Shown here piece after piece: positions 44,975-53,361 of a DNA stretch of 64,000 nt (positions are counted from its first letter, which is position 1; the number at the start of each line of letters is the position of its first letter). A program made the position numbers and the translations under genes. Source of the stretch: Leeuwenhoekiella sp. (GTDB lineage Bacteria > Bacteroidota > Bacteroidia > Flavobacteriales > Flavobacteriaceae); contig PAPI01000015.1 of assembly GCA_002708845.1 (NCBI GenBank), positions 1-64,000 of the forward strand, in the 5' to 3' direction. The notes under the pieces are model-generated. The model was not told where the DNA came from, made no database searches, and saw nothing but the letters and a program-made list of their open reading frames with translations.

Positions 44975-46105
44975 ATGAAAACCCTACAACTACAACGAAA
45001 GCGTGATGAGGCCTGGCACTATGTTGGGCCTAGGTCAGATTTAAAAGAACCTCTGGTTTTAATATTTGGCAACCGTTTTTTGCTGGAAGAGGCTGCTACT
45101 TTTGAAGAAATACGTAAGCTTTTCCCGGATGGGCATCTGGTTTTTGGTTCGTCTAGCGGTGATTTGATTGCCGATTCGGTAAACGATGAGCATCTGAGTG
45201 TCACTGCTATCGAGTTTGAACGGGCCCTATTTGAAGTAAAAACCATCAATATAAGTACGGTAGCCTACAACAGCGAACTTGCCGGCCGCGAGGTAGTAAG
45301 CAAACTCAATCCCAACGGGCTCAAACACATTTTTGTGGTTTCAGAAGGCAGTTCGGTTAACGGTTCAGCATTGACTAAAGGGATGCAGGCTGCTGCTCCC
45401 AAGGTGTTAATCACCGGCGGTTTGTGTGGTGATGATGCGCGTTTTGAACGCACGCTTGCCGGTTATAATAAACCACCGGATGACGGGGAAATTGTGGTAA
45501 TTGGTTTTTACGGTGAAAGCTTTGAAGCTAGTTTCTCGCTTTACGGCGGATGGATTCCTTTTGGTCCGCAACGCGTGGTTACCCGTTCTGAAGGCAATGT
45601 ACTGTATGAAATAGACGGTAAACCAGCCCTTGATTTGTATCGAATGTATTTGGGCGAAAAGGCTAAAGAACTGCCGGGATCTGCGCTGATTTATCCGTTA
45701 AATGTTACCAGTACCGAAAACAATCAGGCTTTTGTACGCACCATTCTTCAGATTGACGAAAAGCAAAATGCGATGATTCTTGCCGGCGATGTACCCGAGC
45801 AGGCATTGGTACAGCTAATGATGACCAATATTGACAGCTTGGCGGTAGCATCAGAAACGGCAGCCTTACGGGCACTCGAGGGACGCACGACAAAACCCCA
45901 GTTGGCTTTGCTTATTAGCTGCATAGGGCGTAAACTGGTGCTCAATCAGCGGGTGGAGGAAGAGGTCGAGGAAGTCAGAGAAATACTGGGCGAGGAAGTA
46001 ATTATCAGCGGGATGTATTCCTACGGAGAAATCGCTCCGTTTTACGGCGAACGCAGTTGCAAACTACATAATCAAACGATGACCATTACTTTAATAAGTG
46101 AATGA
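44975..46105 (+). CDS. FIST-domain protein, NosP-like nitric-oxide sensor
   Basis: 376 residues: FIST N domain (about 25-220) with GSSSGDLIAD and ITGGLCGDDARFERT, then FIST C domain (225-365) with GSALIYPLN and SCIGRKLVLNQRVEEEVE. FIST proteins encoded next to histidine kinases have been shown to be heme-based NO sensors (NosP) in Pseudomonas, Vibrio and others. Here it sits between two kinases and directly overlaps (8 bp) the second, the same arrangement. The heme ligand cannot be assigned from sequence alone. Ligand is inferred from family and the H-NOX in the same operon. Confidence 0.85.
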   Translation: MKTLQLQRKRDEAWHYVGPRSDLKEPLVLIFGNRFLLEEAATFEEIRKLFPDGHLVFGSSSGDLIADSVNDEHLSVTAIEFERALFEVKTINISTVAYNSELAGREVVSKLNPNGLKHIFVVSEGSSVNGSALTKGMQAAAPKVLITGGLCGDDARFERTLAGYNKPPDDGEIVVIGFYGESFEASFSLYGGWIPFGPQRVVTRSEGNVLYEIDGKPALDLYRMYLGEKAKELPGSALIYPLNVTSTENNQAFVRTILQIDEKQNAMILAGDVPEQALVQLMMTNIDSLAVASETAALRALEGRTTKPQLALLISCIGRKLVLNQRVEEEVEEVREILGEEVIISGMYSYGEIAPFYGERSCKLHNQTMTITLISE

Positions 46106-47141
46106 TATGAACGAGCTGCTGAAACGTCAATTGCGAAAATACCTTCCTGAAGATCTTAAGGAGCGGGAGGATCTGCAGGCTTTTTTGCAGGCTGTTAGCG
46201 CTTCGTATGACAACCTCGAGGATCAGTTTAAGATGACCCAGCGGGCGATGAAGCTCAGTTCAGACGAACTCTACGAAGTCAACGTTTCTTTACGACAGGA
46301 AGCCGAAAAGCAGCGGGCACTCCTAAGTCGGTTTGAAGAGGTCGTAAACCGCGTGGCTCCCCCGACCGGCGCTCCCTTGCAGGATGGGAAAAACCTCTCT
46401 GATTACATCAGCCAACAGGCCGAAGAGCTTATAGCCCTTACCCAAAGACAGGAAGGTCTGCTGCAGGAACTCGAGCAGCAAAATCAGGAGCTGAGCGATT
46501 ATGCTCATATTGTATCTCACGATCTCAAATCGCCCTTACGCAATATAGACGCGCTGGTTTCCTGGCTCCGGGAAGATTATGCAGATGTGTTGGATGAAAA
46601 CGGACTGCAGCAAATGGACCTGATTAAAACACATCTGGGAAAAATGGATGCACTCATCGGCGGAATCCTGCATTACTCGACTATAGGCAGGGATAGTGGT
46701 ACCGAAAGTAAGATCGATTTGAATGTGCTGCTTCCGGATATTCTGGATGGGATTCAAATTCCCGAAGGTATAGATGTGCAGGTGCACCGGTTACCGGTAA
46801 TCACGGCCGATCGATTTAAGATTCAGCAGGTGTTTCAAAACCTGATTTGTAATGCGGTAACCAGTATTGAGCAACCCTCCGGAAAGATCAAAGTAGTAAG
46901 TCGGGAACTTGATAAAGGCCATCAATTTGAAATAAGCGATACCGGAAAGGGTATTGATTCCAATTACTTCGATAAAATCTTTAAAGTCTTTCAGAAACTG
47001 GAGCATGATTCTGCCACGACCGGGATAGGACTATCTATTGTCAAAAAGATTGTAAACTTTTATGGTGGAAGTATTTGGCTGGACAGTGAGCCGGGCAAAG
47101 GCACCACTTTTTATTTCACACTACCACAAACCGAAAAATAA
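46098..47141 (+). CDS. Histidine kinase (NosP partner)
   Basis: 347 residues, soluble, with an N-terminal helical/coiled-coil region (1-130) in place of PAS domains. HisKA carries phosphoacceptor H141 (HIVSHDLKSPLR), and the HATPase domain contains NLICNAVTS, SDTGKGID and TGIGLSIVKKI. The kinase core is strongly similar to that of the kinase at 42995 (SHDLKSPLR, DKIFKVFQ, GTTFYFTL), indicating duplication within the operon. The start overlaps the FIST gene by 8 bp; an ATG three codons later is also possible. Pairing with the FIST protein is inferred from overlap and known NosP-kinase operons. Confidence 0.9.
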   Translation: MNDMNELLKRQLRKYLPEDLKEREDLQAFLQAVSASYDNLEDQFKMTQRAMKLSSDELYEVNVSLRQEAEKQRALLSRFEEVVNRVAPPTGAPLQDGKNLSDYISQQAEELIALTQRQEGLLQELEQQNQELSDYAHIVSHDLKSPLRNIDALVSWLREDYADVLDENGLQQMDLIKTHLGKMDALIGGILHYSTIGRDSGTESKIDLNVLLPDILDGIQIPEGIDVQVHRLPVITADRFKIQQVFQNLICNAVTSIEQPSGKIKVVSRELDKGHQFEISDTGKGIDSNYFDKIFKVFQKLEHDSATTGIGLSIVKKIVNFYGGSIWLDSEPGKGTTFYFTLPQTEK

Positions 47142-47143
47142 CT

Positions 47144-47461
47144 ATGAAAAGCCCTAACCTTTCCTATATTGATAATTTGGCTGCAGACGATGAACGTTTC
47201 CGCAGTGAGTTTATCGCCATCCTGAAAACCGAACTTCCTTTGGAGGTGGAGCTTTACCGCCGATATATAGAGCAGGAGGAGTGGAAATCTGCCGCAGAGA
47301 GTGTGCATAAAATGAAGCATAAACTGGGAATTGCCAGTATGGACGAGGCATACGAAATCGCCATTCGTTACGAAGAAGAACTTAAGACCGGTTCCAAAAA
47401 CTCACAAATCGCCTTTGAACGGGAGCTTAAACGACTTTCTGATTTTGTAAGTGACTTATAA
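47144..47461 (+). CDS. Hpt-domain phosphotransfer protein
   Basis: 105 residues, nearly all helical, with the Hpt motif SVHKMKHKLGIASM; H55 is the likely phosphorylated His. An Hpt between two kinases and a DNA-binding regulator is the expected middle step of a branched phosphorelay: kinase(s), a receiver, Hpt, then the LytTR regulator. It follows the second kinase by 2 bp. Confidence 0.87.
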   Translation: MKSPNLSYIDNLAADDERFRSEFIAILKTELPLEVELYRRYIEQEEWKSAAESVHKMKHKLGIASMDEAYEIAIRYEEELKTGSKNSQIAFERELKRLSDFVSDL

Positions 47462-47496
47462 TTTGTAATTTGCTGTAGTACCTCAAATTTCAGATT

Positions 47497-48216
47497 GTGA
47501 ACTGTATTATTGTAGATGATGAAGCCGCTTCGCGAATGATCGTATCACACCTGTGCAGTCAGGTTGATGATGTTACGGTAATTGATGAATTTCCCAACGC
47601 CCTTCAGGCGATTAAATTTTTGAACAAGAATGAAGTCGATTTTATCTTTCTCGACATTCATATGCCCGATTTTACCGGCTTTGACTTTTTAGATACGCTG
47701 GCTAATCCGCCTAAAGTGATACTTACCACCTCAGACCGTAATTTTGCCATTGAAGCTTTCGAATACGATTGTATCGTTGATTATCTGGTAAAACCCATTA
47801 CCTTGCCACGGTTTATCAAAGCATTACAACGGCTTGAAAGTGCACCGGCTGCTGCTGCACCCGTGACACCTAAAGAAACCCCAGCAAATCCGGAAGCTTC
47901 CACAGAAAAGGAAATGTATGTAAATATTGACCGCCGTCTAATTAAAATCGAATTTGATAAAATCTTTTTGATTGAAGCTAAAGGCGATTACATTCTGATT
48001 AAGACCGAGCAAAAGAACTACACGGTGCATTCAACACTTAAGAAAATAGAAGAGAAATTACCGGATCATTTATTTGTAAAAGTGCATCGCTCGTATATCA
48101 TCAACATCAAGAAGATTATTGATATTGAAGATAACAGTGTGCTCATCGCCCGTGACGTGATCCCCATCAGCCGGTCTAATCGGCCTGAATTGATGAAGCG
48201 TCTCAATCTACTTTAA
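47497..48216 (+). CDS. LytTR-family response regulator (output of the NO relay)
   Basis: 239 residues from a GTG start at 47497 (MNCIIVDDEAA), preferred because it places the receiver's DDE at the normal position. Receiver domain 1-115 with phosphoacceptor D53 (FIFLDIHMPDF) and the Lys in YLVKPIT; an Ala/Pro-rich linker (116-138); and a LytTR DNA-binding domain (140-239: IFLIEAKGDYILI, FVKVHRSYIIN, IPISRSNR). LytTR proteins bind pairs of direct-repeat sites about two helical turns apart. Such pairs occur at promoters in this locus. It ends 5 bp before the convergent TPR/barrel gene. Confidence 0.92.
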   Translation: MNCIIVDDEAASRMIVSHLCSQVDDVTVIDEFPNALQAIKFLNKNEVDFIFLDIHMPDFTGFDFLDTLANPPKVILTTSDRNFAIEAFEYDCIVDYLVKPITLPRFIKALQRLESAPAAAAPVTPKETPANPEASTEKEMYVNIDRRLIKIEFDKIFLIEAKGDYILIKTEQKNYTVHSTLKKIEEKLPDHLFVKVHRSYIINIKKIIDIEDNSVLIARDVIPISRSNRPELMKRLNLL

Positions 48217-48221
48217 AAAAT

Positions 48222-50243
48222 CTAAAGTTTAAACACCGGCTTTGCTAAGAACTGCCATCTCAGTTTTAAACCTATTTCGGTGAACTCAAAACCTGCTGCT
48301 GTTGCTGAGGCCACGTTGCTGTACTTCGCGTAAAACCCTGCATCCAGACGATCAGATAGGGTGTGGTTGATGCTGGCTTCGAGTCTGAATAGCGTAGAAG
48401 CTTTGTCTTTTTCAACAAACTGATATCCACCTGCTGCATTGGCCGCATACTGCCAGTTTTTAATACTTCCATTTAAATCTGCAAAAAGCTCCACCGCCTG
48501 ATAGCTCGACGGACTAAAATACAGCGTAGGCACCTGGTCTTTAAAACCGACATATTGATAGTTGATTCCCCCTTTTAAGGCTGGCGCCTTGGTAAAGGTG
48601 TAATAGATTGAGGTAAACAACAGCTTACGCTGGTTGCCATCAGTTTGTGGGGTAAACATAAGCCCGGTGTACCAGCCGAGATTTATATTCGTTCCCATAT
48701 TGTAATTGAGCTTGTAGTTATTCATAAAGATCTTTTGATCAATCAGGGTGGCGTTAAAGTTTTGCAGTTCCCGACTGTAACCCAATTCTAAATATTGAAG
48801 GGGCAGGGGACGGGCTTTCAATACCACCGATCCGTTCACGTCGGTATAGCTGTTGACATCGGCTTCAGCCTTAAGGACTCCCAGGTTAGCTTCAATCCAG
48901 GTGTTGTTATAAATGCGGTATTGAACGCCAAAATTAAAACTGCTGTTCGATGCCTGTGCATTTACATCGGCATTAGCCGTTTTGCGGTAGTCGTAATTGA
49001 TTTGCGTACGAAAGCGGTAGGACACCGGGAACAGAACGCTTAATCCTGTAGCATAAGCGCGGTTACCTCCATTATCCCGGGTGTAGGCCGCACGTGGCAT
49101 AACCTGAGGAGCAAGACTGCCGGAAAGGGTTTGCATTAAGCCCAGCGCATCTTTTTGACCTTCATAATATTCGGTAGTTTTTTGGGCGAAAGCATGGGCT
49201 TTGTCAAGGTTACCCTGAGCCCGGTAGGCGTTTGCGATACCCAGGTTTCCGTCAAAGGAGGTGGAATCCTGCTCTAAAATGGACTGATAATGCGCAATAC
49301 TGGTTTTAAAGGTTCCGGTATACATCCCCAGACTTGCTTTTAAAGCTAGAATACGCGGGGCATTGCCATAAACCTGATCCAGGCTGTCTAAGGTTTTACG
49401 TGCGGTTTTGAACTTTTGATTCCAGATCAGCGCCTGTACATAACGCTCACTGGCCTGTATGCTTTGTAGGGAGTCTTTCGGGCTGAAGGCTTTTGCTTGT
49501 TGTGCCAGCTCCAATGCTTTTTGTTCTGCTCCGTCCAGATGTGCAACCAGGGATTGCCCGGTTAAAACCGCAACCGAATCAGACATACGACCATAAGTTG
49601 TAAAGGCTGCATCGTAGTTTTTCTGGGCAATGTGGGTATTAGCCAAAACCTGTAAGCTGAGTGCATCTGCTTCAAAATCCTTAAGGTTTTCGTCAAGCAA
49701 AGCGAGGGCATTAGTAAAGTCGGCTTCACTGCTTAACTGGTTGGCTCTGCCCAGACGTATGTATTTACGGGAAACCAGCGCGTTGGGATTACCCGGCTGA
49801 ATGCTCAGCGCCTGATTAACACGTTGCAGTGCCTTGTCATATTCTTTAAGATTGGATAAGGTATTGGCATAACCCAAAACCGCCGAAAAGCTGGTGCTGT
49901 CTGTCTTTACCAGATCTTCGTAAACCGTTTTGGCTTCGTTGAAGTTTTCGCCCCATAACAACGATTCGGCATAGTTGAGGGCGATTTCAAAATCCCCGGG
50001 GTATTCGGTTTGCAATTGGGTAAACAGGGCAGTGGCTTCAGCCGTCGCCCCGCTTAATCCTAAAGCTCTTCCGTAGCACAGGCGGGCAGTCTTGTTGGTG
50101 GGATATTCTTCCAGGATGTCTTTAAAAAAGAGTTTGGCCTTCACGTATTTGCCTTCTTCCAGCAAATTAAATCCGGAAGTCATTTCCTGAGCATAAGCCC
50201 AATTGGCGAAACATATACTAATAAAAAGAACCAGTTTTTTCAT
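48222..50243 (-). CDS. TPR and outer-membrane beta-barrel protein (YaiO/PgaA-like)
   Basis: 673 residues from the ATG at 50241-50243, giving a signal peptide (MKKLVLFISICFANWAYAQ). About 10-11 TPR-like repeats (residues 20-385; for example KLFFKDILEEYPTNKTARL, AVLGYANTLSNLKEYDKAL) are followed by an outer-membrane barrel (about 400-673) of the YaiO type. Proteins joining periplasmic TPRs to a barrel (PgaA, BcsC, AlgK/AlgE, PelB) export exopolysaccharide, so an export role fits the neighbouring glycosyltransferases. It converges on the LytTR gene. The longer start at 50303 reads across a palindrome and is rejected. Confidence 0.8.
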   Translation of the reverse strand: MKKLVLFISICFANWAYAQEMTSGFNLLEEGKYVKAKLFFKDILEEYPTNKTARLCYGRALGLSGATAEATALFTQLQTEYPGDFEIALNYAESLLWGENFNEAKTVYEDLVKTDSTSFSAVLGYANTLSNLKEYDKALQRVNQALSIQPGNPNALVSRKYIRLGRANQLSSEADFTNALALLDENLKDFEADALSLQVLANTHIAQKNYDAAFTTYGRMSDSVAVLTGQSLVAHLDGAEQKALELAQQAKAFSPKDSLQSIQASERYVQALIWNQKFKTARKTLDSLDQVYGNAPRILALKASLGMYTGTFKTSIAHYQSILEQDSTSFDGNLGIANAYRAQGNLDKAHAFAQKTTEYYEGQKDALGLMQTLSGSLAPQVMPRAAYTRDNGGNRAYATGLSVLFPVSYRFRTQINYDYRKTANADVNAQASNSSFNFGVQYRIYNNTWIEANLGVLKAEADVNSYTDVNGSVVLKARPLPLQYLELGYSRELQNFNATLIDQKIFMNNYKLNYNMGTNINLGWYTGLMFTPQTDGNQRKLLFTSIYYTFTKAPALKGGINYQYVGFKDQVPTLYFSPSSYQAVELFADLNGSIKNWQYAANAAGGYQFVEKDKASTLFRLEASINHTLSDRLDAGFYAKYSNVASATAAGFEFTEIGLKLRWQFLAKPVFKL

Positions 50244-50280
50244 CGTCGTTATTTTATGGATGCAAGTTAGAAGCAGTTCG

Positions 50281-50297
50281 TACAGATTCAATCTGTA
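50281..50297. promoter_or_regulatory. Perfect palindrome upstream of the TPR/barrel gene
   Basis: TACAGATT-C-AATCTGTA, a 17-bp perfect palindrome, lies 38 bp upstream of the start codon of the minus-strand exporter gene, within its likely promoter. A CGTC-containing sequence similar to the LytTR sites (CAACTCGTCGATACT, 50306-50320) is just beyond it. It is a candidate operator. Confidence 0.5.
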
Positions 50298-50355
50298 GTT
50301 CATTGCAACTCGTCGATACTTTTTGGTATTTGAAGGAAGTAGGAGGCAGTTGAAC

Positions 50356-50397
50356 GTGAGAAATGAGAAGTGAGAGGTGAGAAGTGAGAAGTGAGAT
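50356..50397. repeat. Imperfect heptanucleotide repeat
   Basis: Six 7-bp units related to GTGAGAA run from 50356 to 50397. This is part of the 393-bp gap 50244-50636, which otherwise holds the palindrome, a CGTC site, and the activator site and promoter at 50544-50614. A related but distinct heptamer array is at 63254. Confidence 0.65.
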
Positions 50398-50543
50398 GTA
50401 AGATGTAACTACGGGAATGAATAAAGAACAAAGAGAAGAGAATAGAGAACATATAATAACGAACACCGGTCACCGAACAACAAGCCCTGCACCCGAAACA
50501 CTCCCGACTAAATCGATTAACTGCATTTCAAAGCCGATTAAAT

Positions 50544-50614
50544 ACCATTCGTCTACAGCAGACTCCCGCTAAACGAAATTTGCAGGTATGCCTTTCAATC
50601 CCGCAACATCTTTG
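50544..50614 (+). promoter_or_regulatory. LytTR-type activator site and promoter of the flippase unit (promoter B)
   Basis: ACCATTCGTCTACA starts at 50544; its CGTC begins at 50550, exactly 57 bp before the -7 element CATCTTTG (50607-50614). The 44-residue ORF starts at 50637. Unlike the other three promoters no CGTC lies 21 bp upstream, although a weak partial match (GCATTTCAAA, 50523) occurs at that position. Otherwise the geometry is identical to promoters A, C and D. Confidence 0.7.
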
Positions 50615-50636
50615 TACCAACAAAAACCCAAAGACT

Positions 50637-50771
50637 ATGCGACTTATTTCTATGAGCTCTGAACCTAAATTAAAAGTGGTGCATAATGTTTACCGCCCCG
50701 TCACGCAAAACTTCTTACGTGTGGTACACCGCAAAGCGGAGACCCGTGTCATTTCATTAGTAACCTGCTAA
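50637..50771 (+). CDS. Small 44-residue protein upstream of the flippase
   Basis: MRLISMSSEPKLKVVHNVY... encodes 44 residues, basic and beta-prone, with an internal VVH repeat (KVVHNVYRP and RVVHRKAET). It starts about 22 bp after the -7 element of promoter B and stops 11 bp before the flippase ATG, so it is the first cistron of this transcript. It could be a real small protein or a translated leader that tunes flippase expression. Codons are not evidently biased enough to decide. Confidence 0.45.
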   Translation: MRLISMSSEPKLKVVHNVYRPVTQNFLRVVHRKAETRVISLVTC

Positions 50772-50782
50772 CACCTATTCTT

Positions 50783-52039
50783 ATGCTTACGCTAACAAAA
50801 CGCCTGCCTAAACTCCTCACCCCCGAGCAAATCTTTATGGCCAGTGCCTTTGTGGTCAATGGAGGTAACTATGCTTACAACCTGATTCTGGGCCGGGTAC
50901 TGGGTCCGGCTGCATTTGCCGATGCTGCCATACTCATTACCATGTTACTGGTTTTGTCCTTTGTCGCGATGACCTTTCAGTTGGCAGTAGCCAAATTTAC
51001 TGCCGGGTTTGAACCCGCCGCACGACAGATTTTTATTGCCAGTGCCCTGCGTTATGCGACAGCCGCGGGAATAGGTCTGGGGGTGTTGTGTGTGTTGAGC
51101 GCTTCGGCTTTACAACAACTTTTTAATACTGCTTCGCCAACTATGTTTGTGATTTTTGGCCTGGCCATACCCTTATACTTTGTGATGAGTGTTAACCGGG
51201 GCAACCTGCAGGGTAATCAGCTTTTTGTCAAACTTTCGGTTACCTACCAACTGGAAATGCTGGTGCGTCTTGTTTTGACCTTCAGCTTGTTATTGTTCTT
51301 TAAAGTCGAGGCGTCCTATGCGGTTTCCATAGCTATAGGCATCTCATTTATTGCGGGTATGTTTCCGTATAAAAAGAATACAGGCACTTCTGTATCCCAA
51401 ACGGAAATCCCTCCGGAACAGTATCGACAAATCCTGAAGTTTTTTGCGCTTACCGCTACCTATGAACTCACTCAGATCATCTGCAATAACAGCGACATCC
51501 TTCTGGTTAAGCATTATTTTGAAGCTTATGATGCCGGGTTGTACGCTTCGCTAGCACTCATTGGTCGTGTGGTGTATTTTGTGACCTGGATGTTTGTGAT
51601 GATCCTTTTGCCCAAAGTGGTGCAATTGCGTAAGGAAGGTCAGAATCCGTTACCGGTATTAAAGAACTATCTGGGATACATTGGTTTGTTGTCCTTGTCT
51701 ATTACTGCCTTTACCTTTTTGTTTCCCGGGTTTTCAGTACGCCTGTTGTTTGGCAGTGCCTATCTCGCCGTATCGCCTTTGCTGGGTTGGTATGCGCTGG
51801 CGACCTCGCTTTTTGCGCTGTCTAACGTTTTTGCTTATTACTTTTTATCGCTTGATCATTACAAGCCGGTTGCCCTGGCGGGTATTTTTGGAGTGGTGCA
51901 GGTGCTGCTTATCGTATTCTTTCACGGAAGTTTGCTTGAAGTGGTCATCGCTCAGGTGATTGCAATGGGACTCTTACTGGGCGCGCAACTCACTTATTTT
52001 GTGTTGCATACCTTAAAACTGAAAAAAACCTCGTCGTAA
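50783..52039 (+). CDS. Wzx-like polysaccharide flippase (MOP superfamily)
   Basis: 418 residues with about 12 membrane helices and the layout of lipid-linked oligosaccharide flippases: a first helix pair with NGGNYAYNLILGRVLGPAAFAD near 27, an amphipathic MSVNRGNLQGNQLF near 133, and a second-half cluster of hydrophobic helices. It would move lipid-linked sugar units, or the polymer in a synthase-type system, across the inner membrane. It is expressed from promoter B with the small ORF upstream. Its 3' end overlaps the distal CGTC site (52032) of promoter C for the next gene. Confidence 0.87.
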   Translation: MLTLTKRLPKLLTPEQIFMASAFVVNGGNYAYNLILGRVLGPAAFADAAILITMLLVLSFVAMTFQLAVAKFTAGFEPAARQIFIASALRYATAAGIGLGVLCVLSASALQQLFNTASPTMFVIFGLAIPLYFVMSVNRGNLQGNQLFVKLSVTYQLEMLVRLVLTFSLLLFFKVEASYAVSIAIGISFIAGMFPYKKNTGTSVSQTEIPPEQYRQILKFFALTATYELTQIICNNSDILLVKHYFEAYDAGLYASLALIGRVVYFVTWMFVMILLPKVVQLRKEGQNPLPVLKNYLGYIGLLSLSITAFTFLFPGFSVRLLFGSAYLAVSPLLGWYALATSLFALSNVFAYYFLSLDHYKPVALAGIFGVVQVLLIVFFHGSLLEVVIAQVIAMGLLLGAQLTYFVLHTLKLKKTSS

Positions 52040-52117
52040 GATAACTACCATTCGTCGACACCAAAGTTCAAACCAGCGTGCTTCGGCAAAAACTCTTGTT
52101 TTTCTAAACCATTTTTG
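52027..52117 (+). promoter_or_regulatory. LytTR-type activator sites and promoter of the GT4 gene (promoter C)
   Basis: A proximal site ACCATTCGTCGACA (52047-52060, CGTC at 52053) and a distal CGTC at 52032 (AACCTCGTCG) are 21 bp apart. The proximal CGTC lies exactly 57 bp before the -7 element CATTTTTG (52110-52117). The distal site overlaps the flippase stop codon. The downstream ATG is at 52159. Confidence 0.72.
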
Positions 52118-52158
52118 TCCTGTATAAAAAAGTACTCCAAATCTTAAAACCTTTGATT

Positions 52159-53361
52159 ATGAAATTAGCAATCGTAACCGCCTATCCTCCCAGCAAAGTA
52201 ACCCTTAATGAATATGCTTACCATTTAGTAAAACATTTCCGCCAGCTTGAAGAAGTAAGCGAAATCGTCCTGTTAACCGATGTGGAAGCTGACGAGGCCG
52301 ACATTCGTTTTGAAGAGGAAGGCTGCAGCGTAAAAGTCATCAACTGCTGGAAGTTTAACAGCTACCGCAACGTATTGACCATCACTAAAACCCTCAAAGC
52401 TCTGAAACCCGATGCCGTACTGTATAACCTTCAGTTTATGAAGTTTGGGGATCAAAAGATTCCGGCAGCATTGGGCTTATTCGCTCCGTTTTTTAGCAAA
52501 CTGATGGGGATGAAAACCATTGTTTTACTGCACAACATTATGGAAGCTGTAGACCTGAACCAGGCCGGATTTACCTCCAATAAACTGAAGATCAAAATCT
52601 TTAACCTAATCGGTTCTGTACTTACCCGCGTGGTGCTTAAGGCCGATAAAGTTGCCCTTACTATTGGCAACTACGTCACCTTGCTCGAAGAAAAGTACAA
52701 GGCCAAAAACTGTATGTTAATCCCGCACGGCACTTTTGAACTCGCCGAAGAACCCACTTTTGAGATACCCGAAGGCCCTATGAAGATTATGACTTTTGGA
52801 AAATTTGGTACCTATAAAAAAGTAGAAGTGCTTATTGAAGCGGTAGAGCAGGCCCGTAAAATTACCGGGAAGGAACTGGAAGTGGTTATCGCCGGTACCG
52901 ACAACCCGAATACTTTGGGCTATCTGGCCGGAGTACAGGCTAAGTATGCGCACCTGCCTAATATTCAGTTTACCGGATATGTAGCAGAAGAAGATGTACC
53001 CCGCATTTTTACCGAAAGCGCAATGGTGGTGTTCCCCTACACTTCAACAACCGGCAGCAGCGGCGTACTACACCAGGCCGGAAGTTATGGTAAAGCCGTT
53101 GTGATGCCTGATCTGGGAGACCTTGCACTCTTAGTTAAAGAGGAAGGCTACCGCGGGGAGTTTTTTGAGCCTGAAAACCCAACAAGTCTGGCGCAGGCTA
53201 TCGCAAAGCTGGTTGTAAACACGGCTTATCGTACGGAGCTGGCTAAAGCCAATTTTGAAGCGGCCAATGCTCTGCCTATGTCGGTGATCGCGCAATGCTA
53301 TCTGGATGCATTTAAACAAATAGAAATAGAAAGCCGTTCAGAAGAACTAGTGGCGGCCTAA
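52159..53361 (+). CDS. GT4-family (GT-B fold) glycosyltransferase
   Basis: 400 residues from the ATG at 52159 (MKLAIVTAYPP). Two Rossmann halves: N-terminal acceptor side (AIVTAYPPSKVTLNEYAYHL), C-terminal nucleotide-sugar side with MKIMTFGKFGTYKKVEVLIEA near 210 and VVFPYTSTTGSSGVLHQAGSYGKAVV near 290. It transfers a sugar from a nucleotide donor during chain assembly in the cytosol; the sugar cannot be read from sequence. It has its own regulated promoter C and ends one base before the stop of the convergent hydrolase gene. Confidence 0.88.
   Translation: MKLAIVTAYPPSKVTLNEYAYHLVKHFRQLEEVSEIVLLTDVEADEADIRFEEEGCSVKVINCWKFNSYRNVLTITKTLKALKPDAVLYNLQFMKFGDQKIPAALGLFAPFFSKLMGMKTIVLLHNIMEAVDLNQAGFTSNKLKIKIFNLIGSVLTRVVLKADKVALTIGNYVTLLEEKYKAKNCMLIPHGTFELAEEPTFEIPEGPMKIMTFGKFGTYKKVEVLIEAVEQARKITGKELEVVIAGTDNPNTLGYLAGVQAKYAHLPNIQFTGYVAEEDVPRIFTESAMVVFPYTSTTGSSGVLHQAGSYGKAVVMPDLGDLALLVKEEGYRGEFFEPENPTSLAQAIAKLVVNTAYRTELAKANFEAANALPMSVIAQCYLDAFKQIEIESRSEELVAA

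Noticed and set aside
50306-50320. CGTC site as a regulated promoter for the exporter gene
   Set aside because: It points away from the gene and no -7 lies at 57 bp in either useful direction; noted only beside the palindrome.
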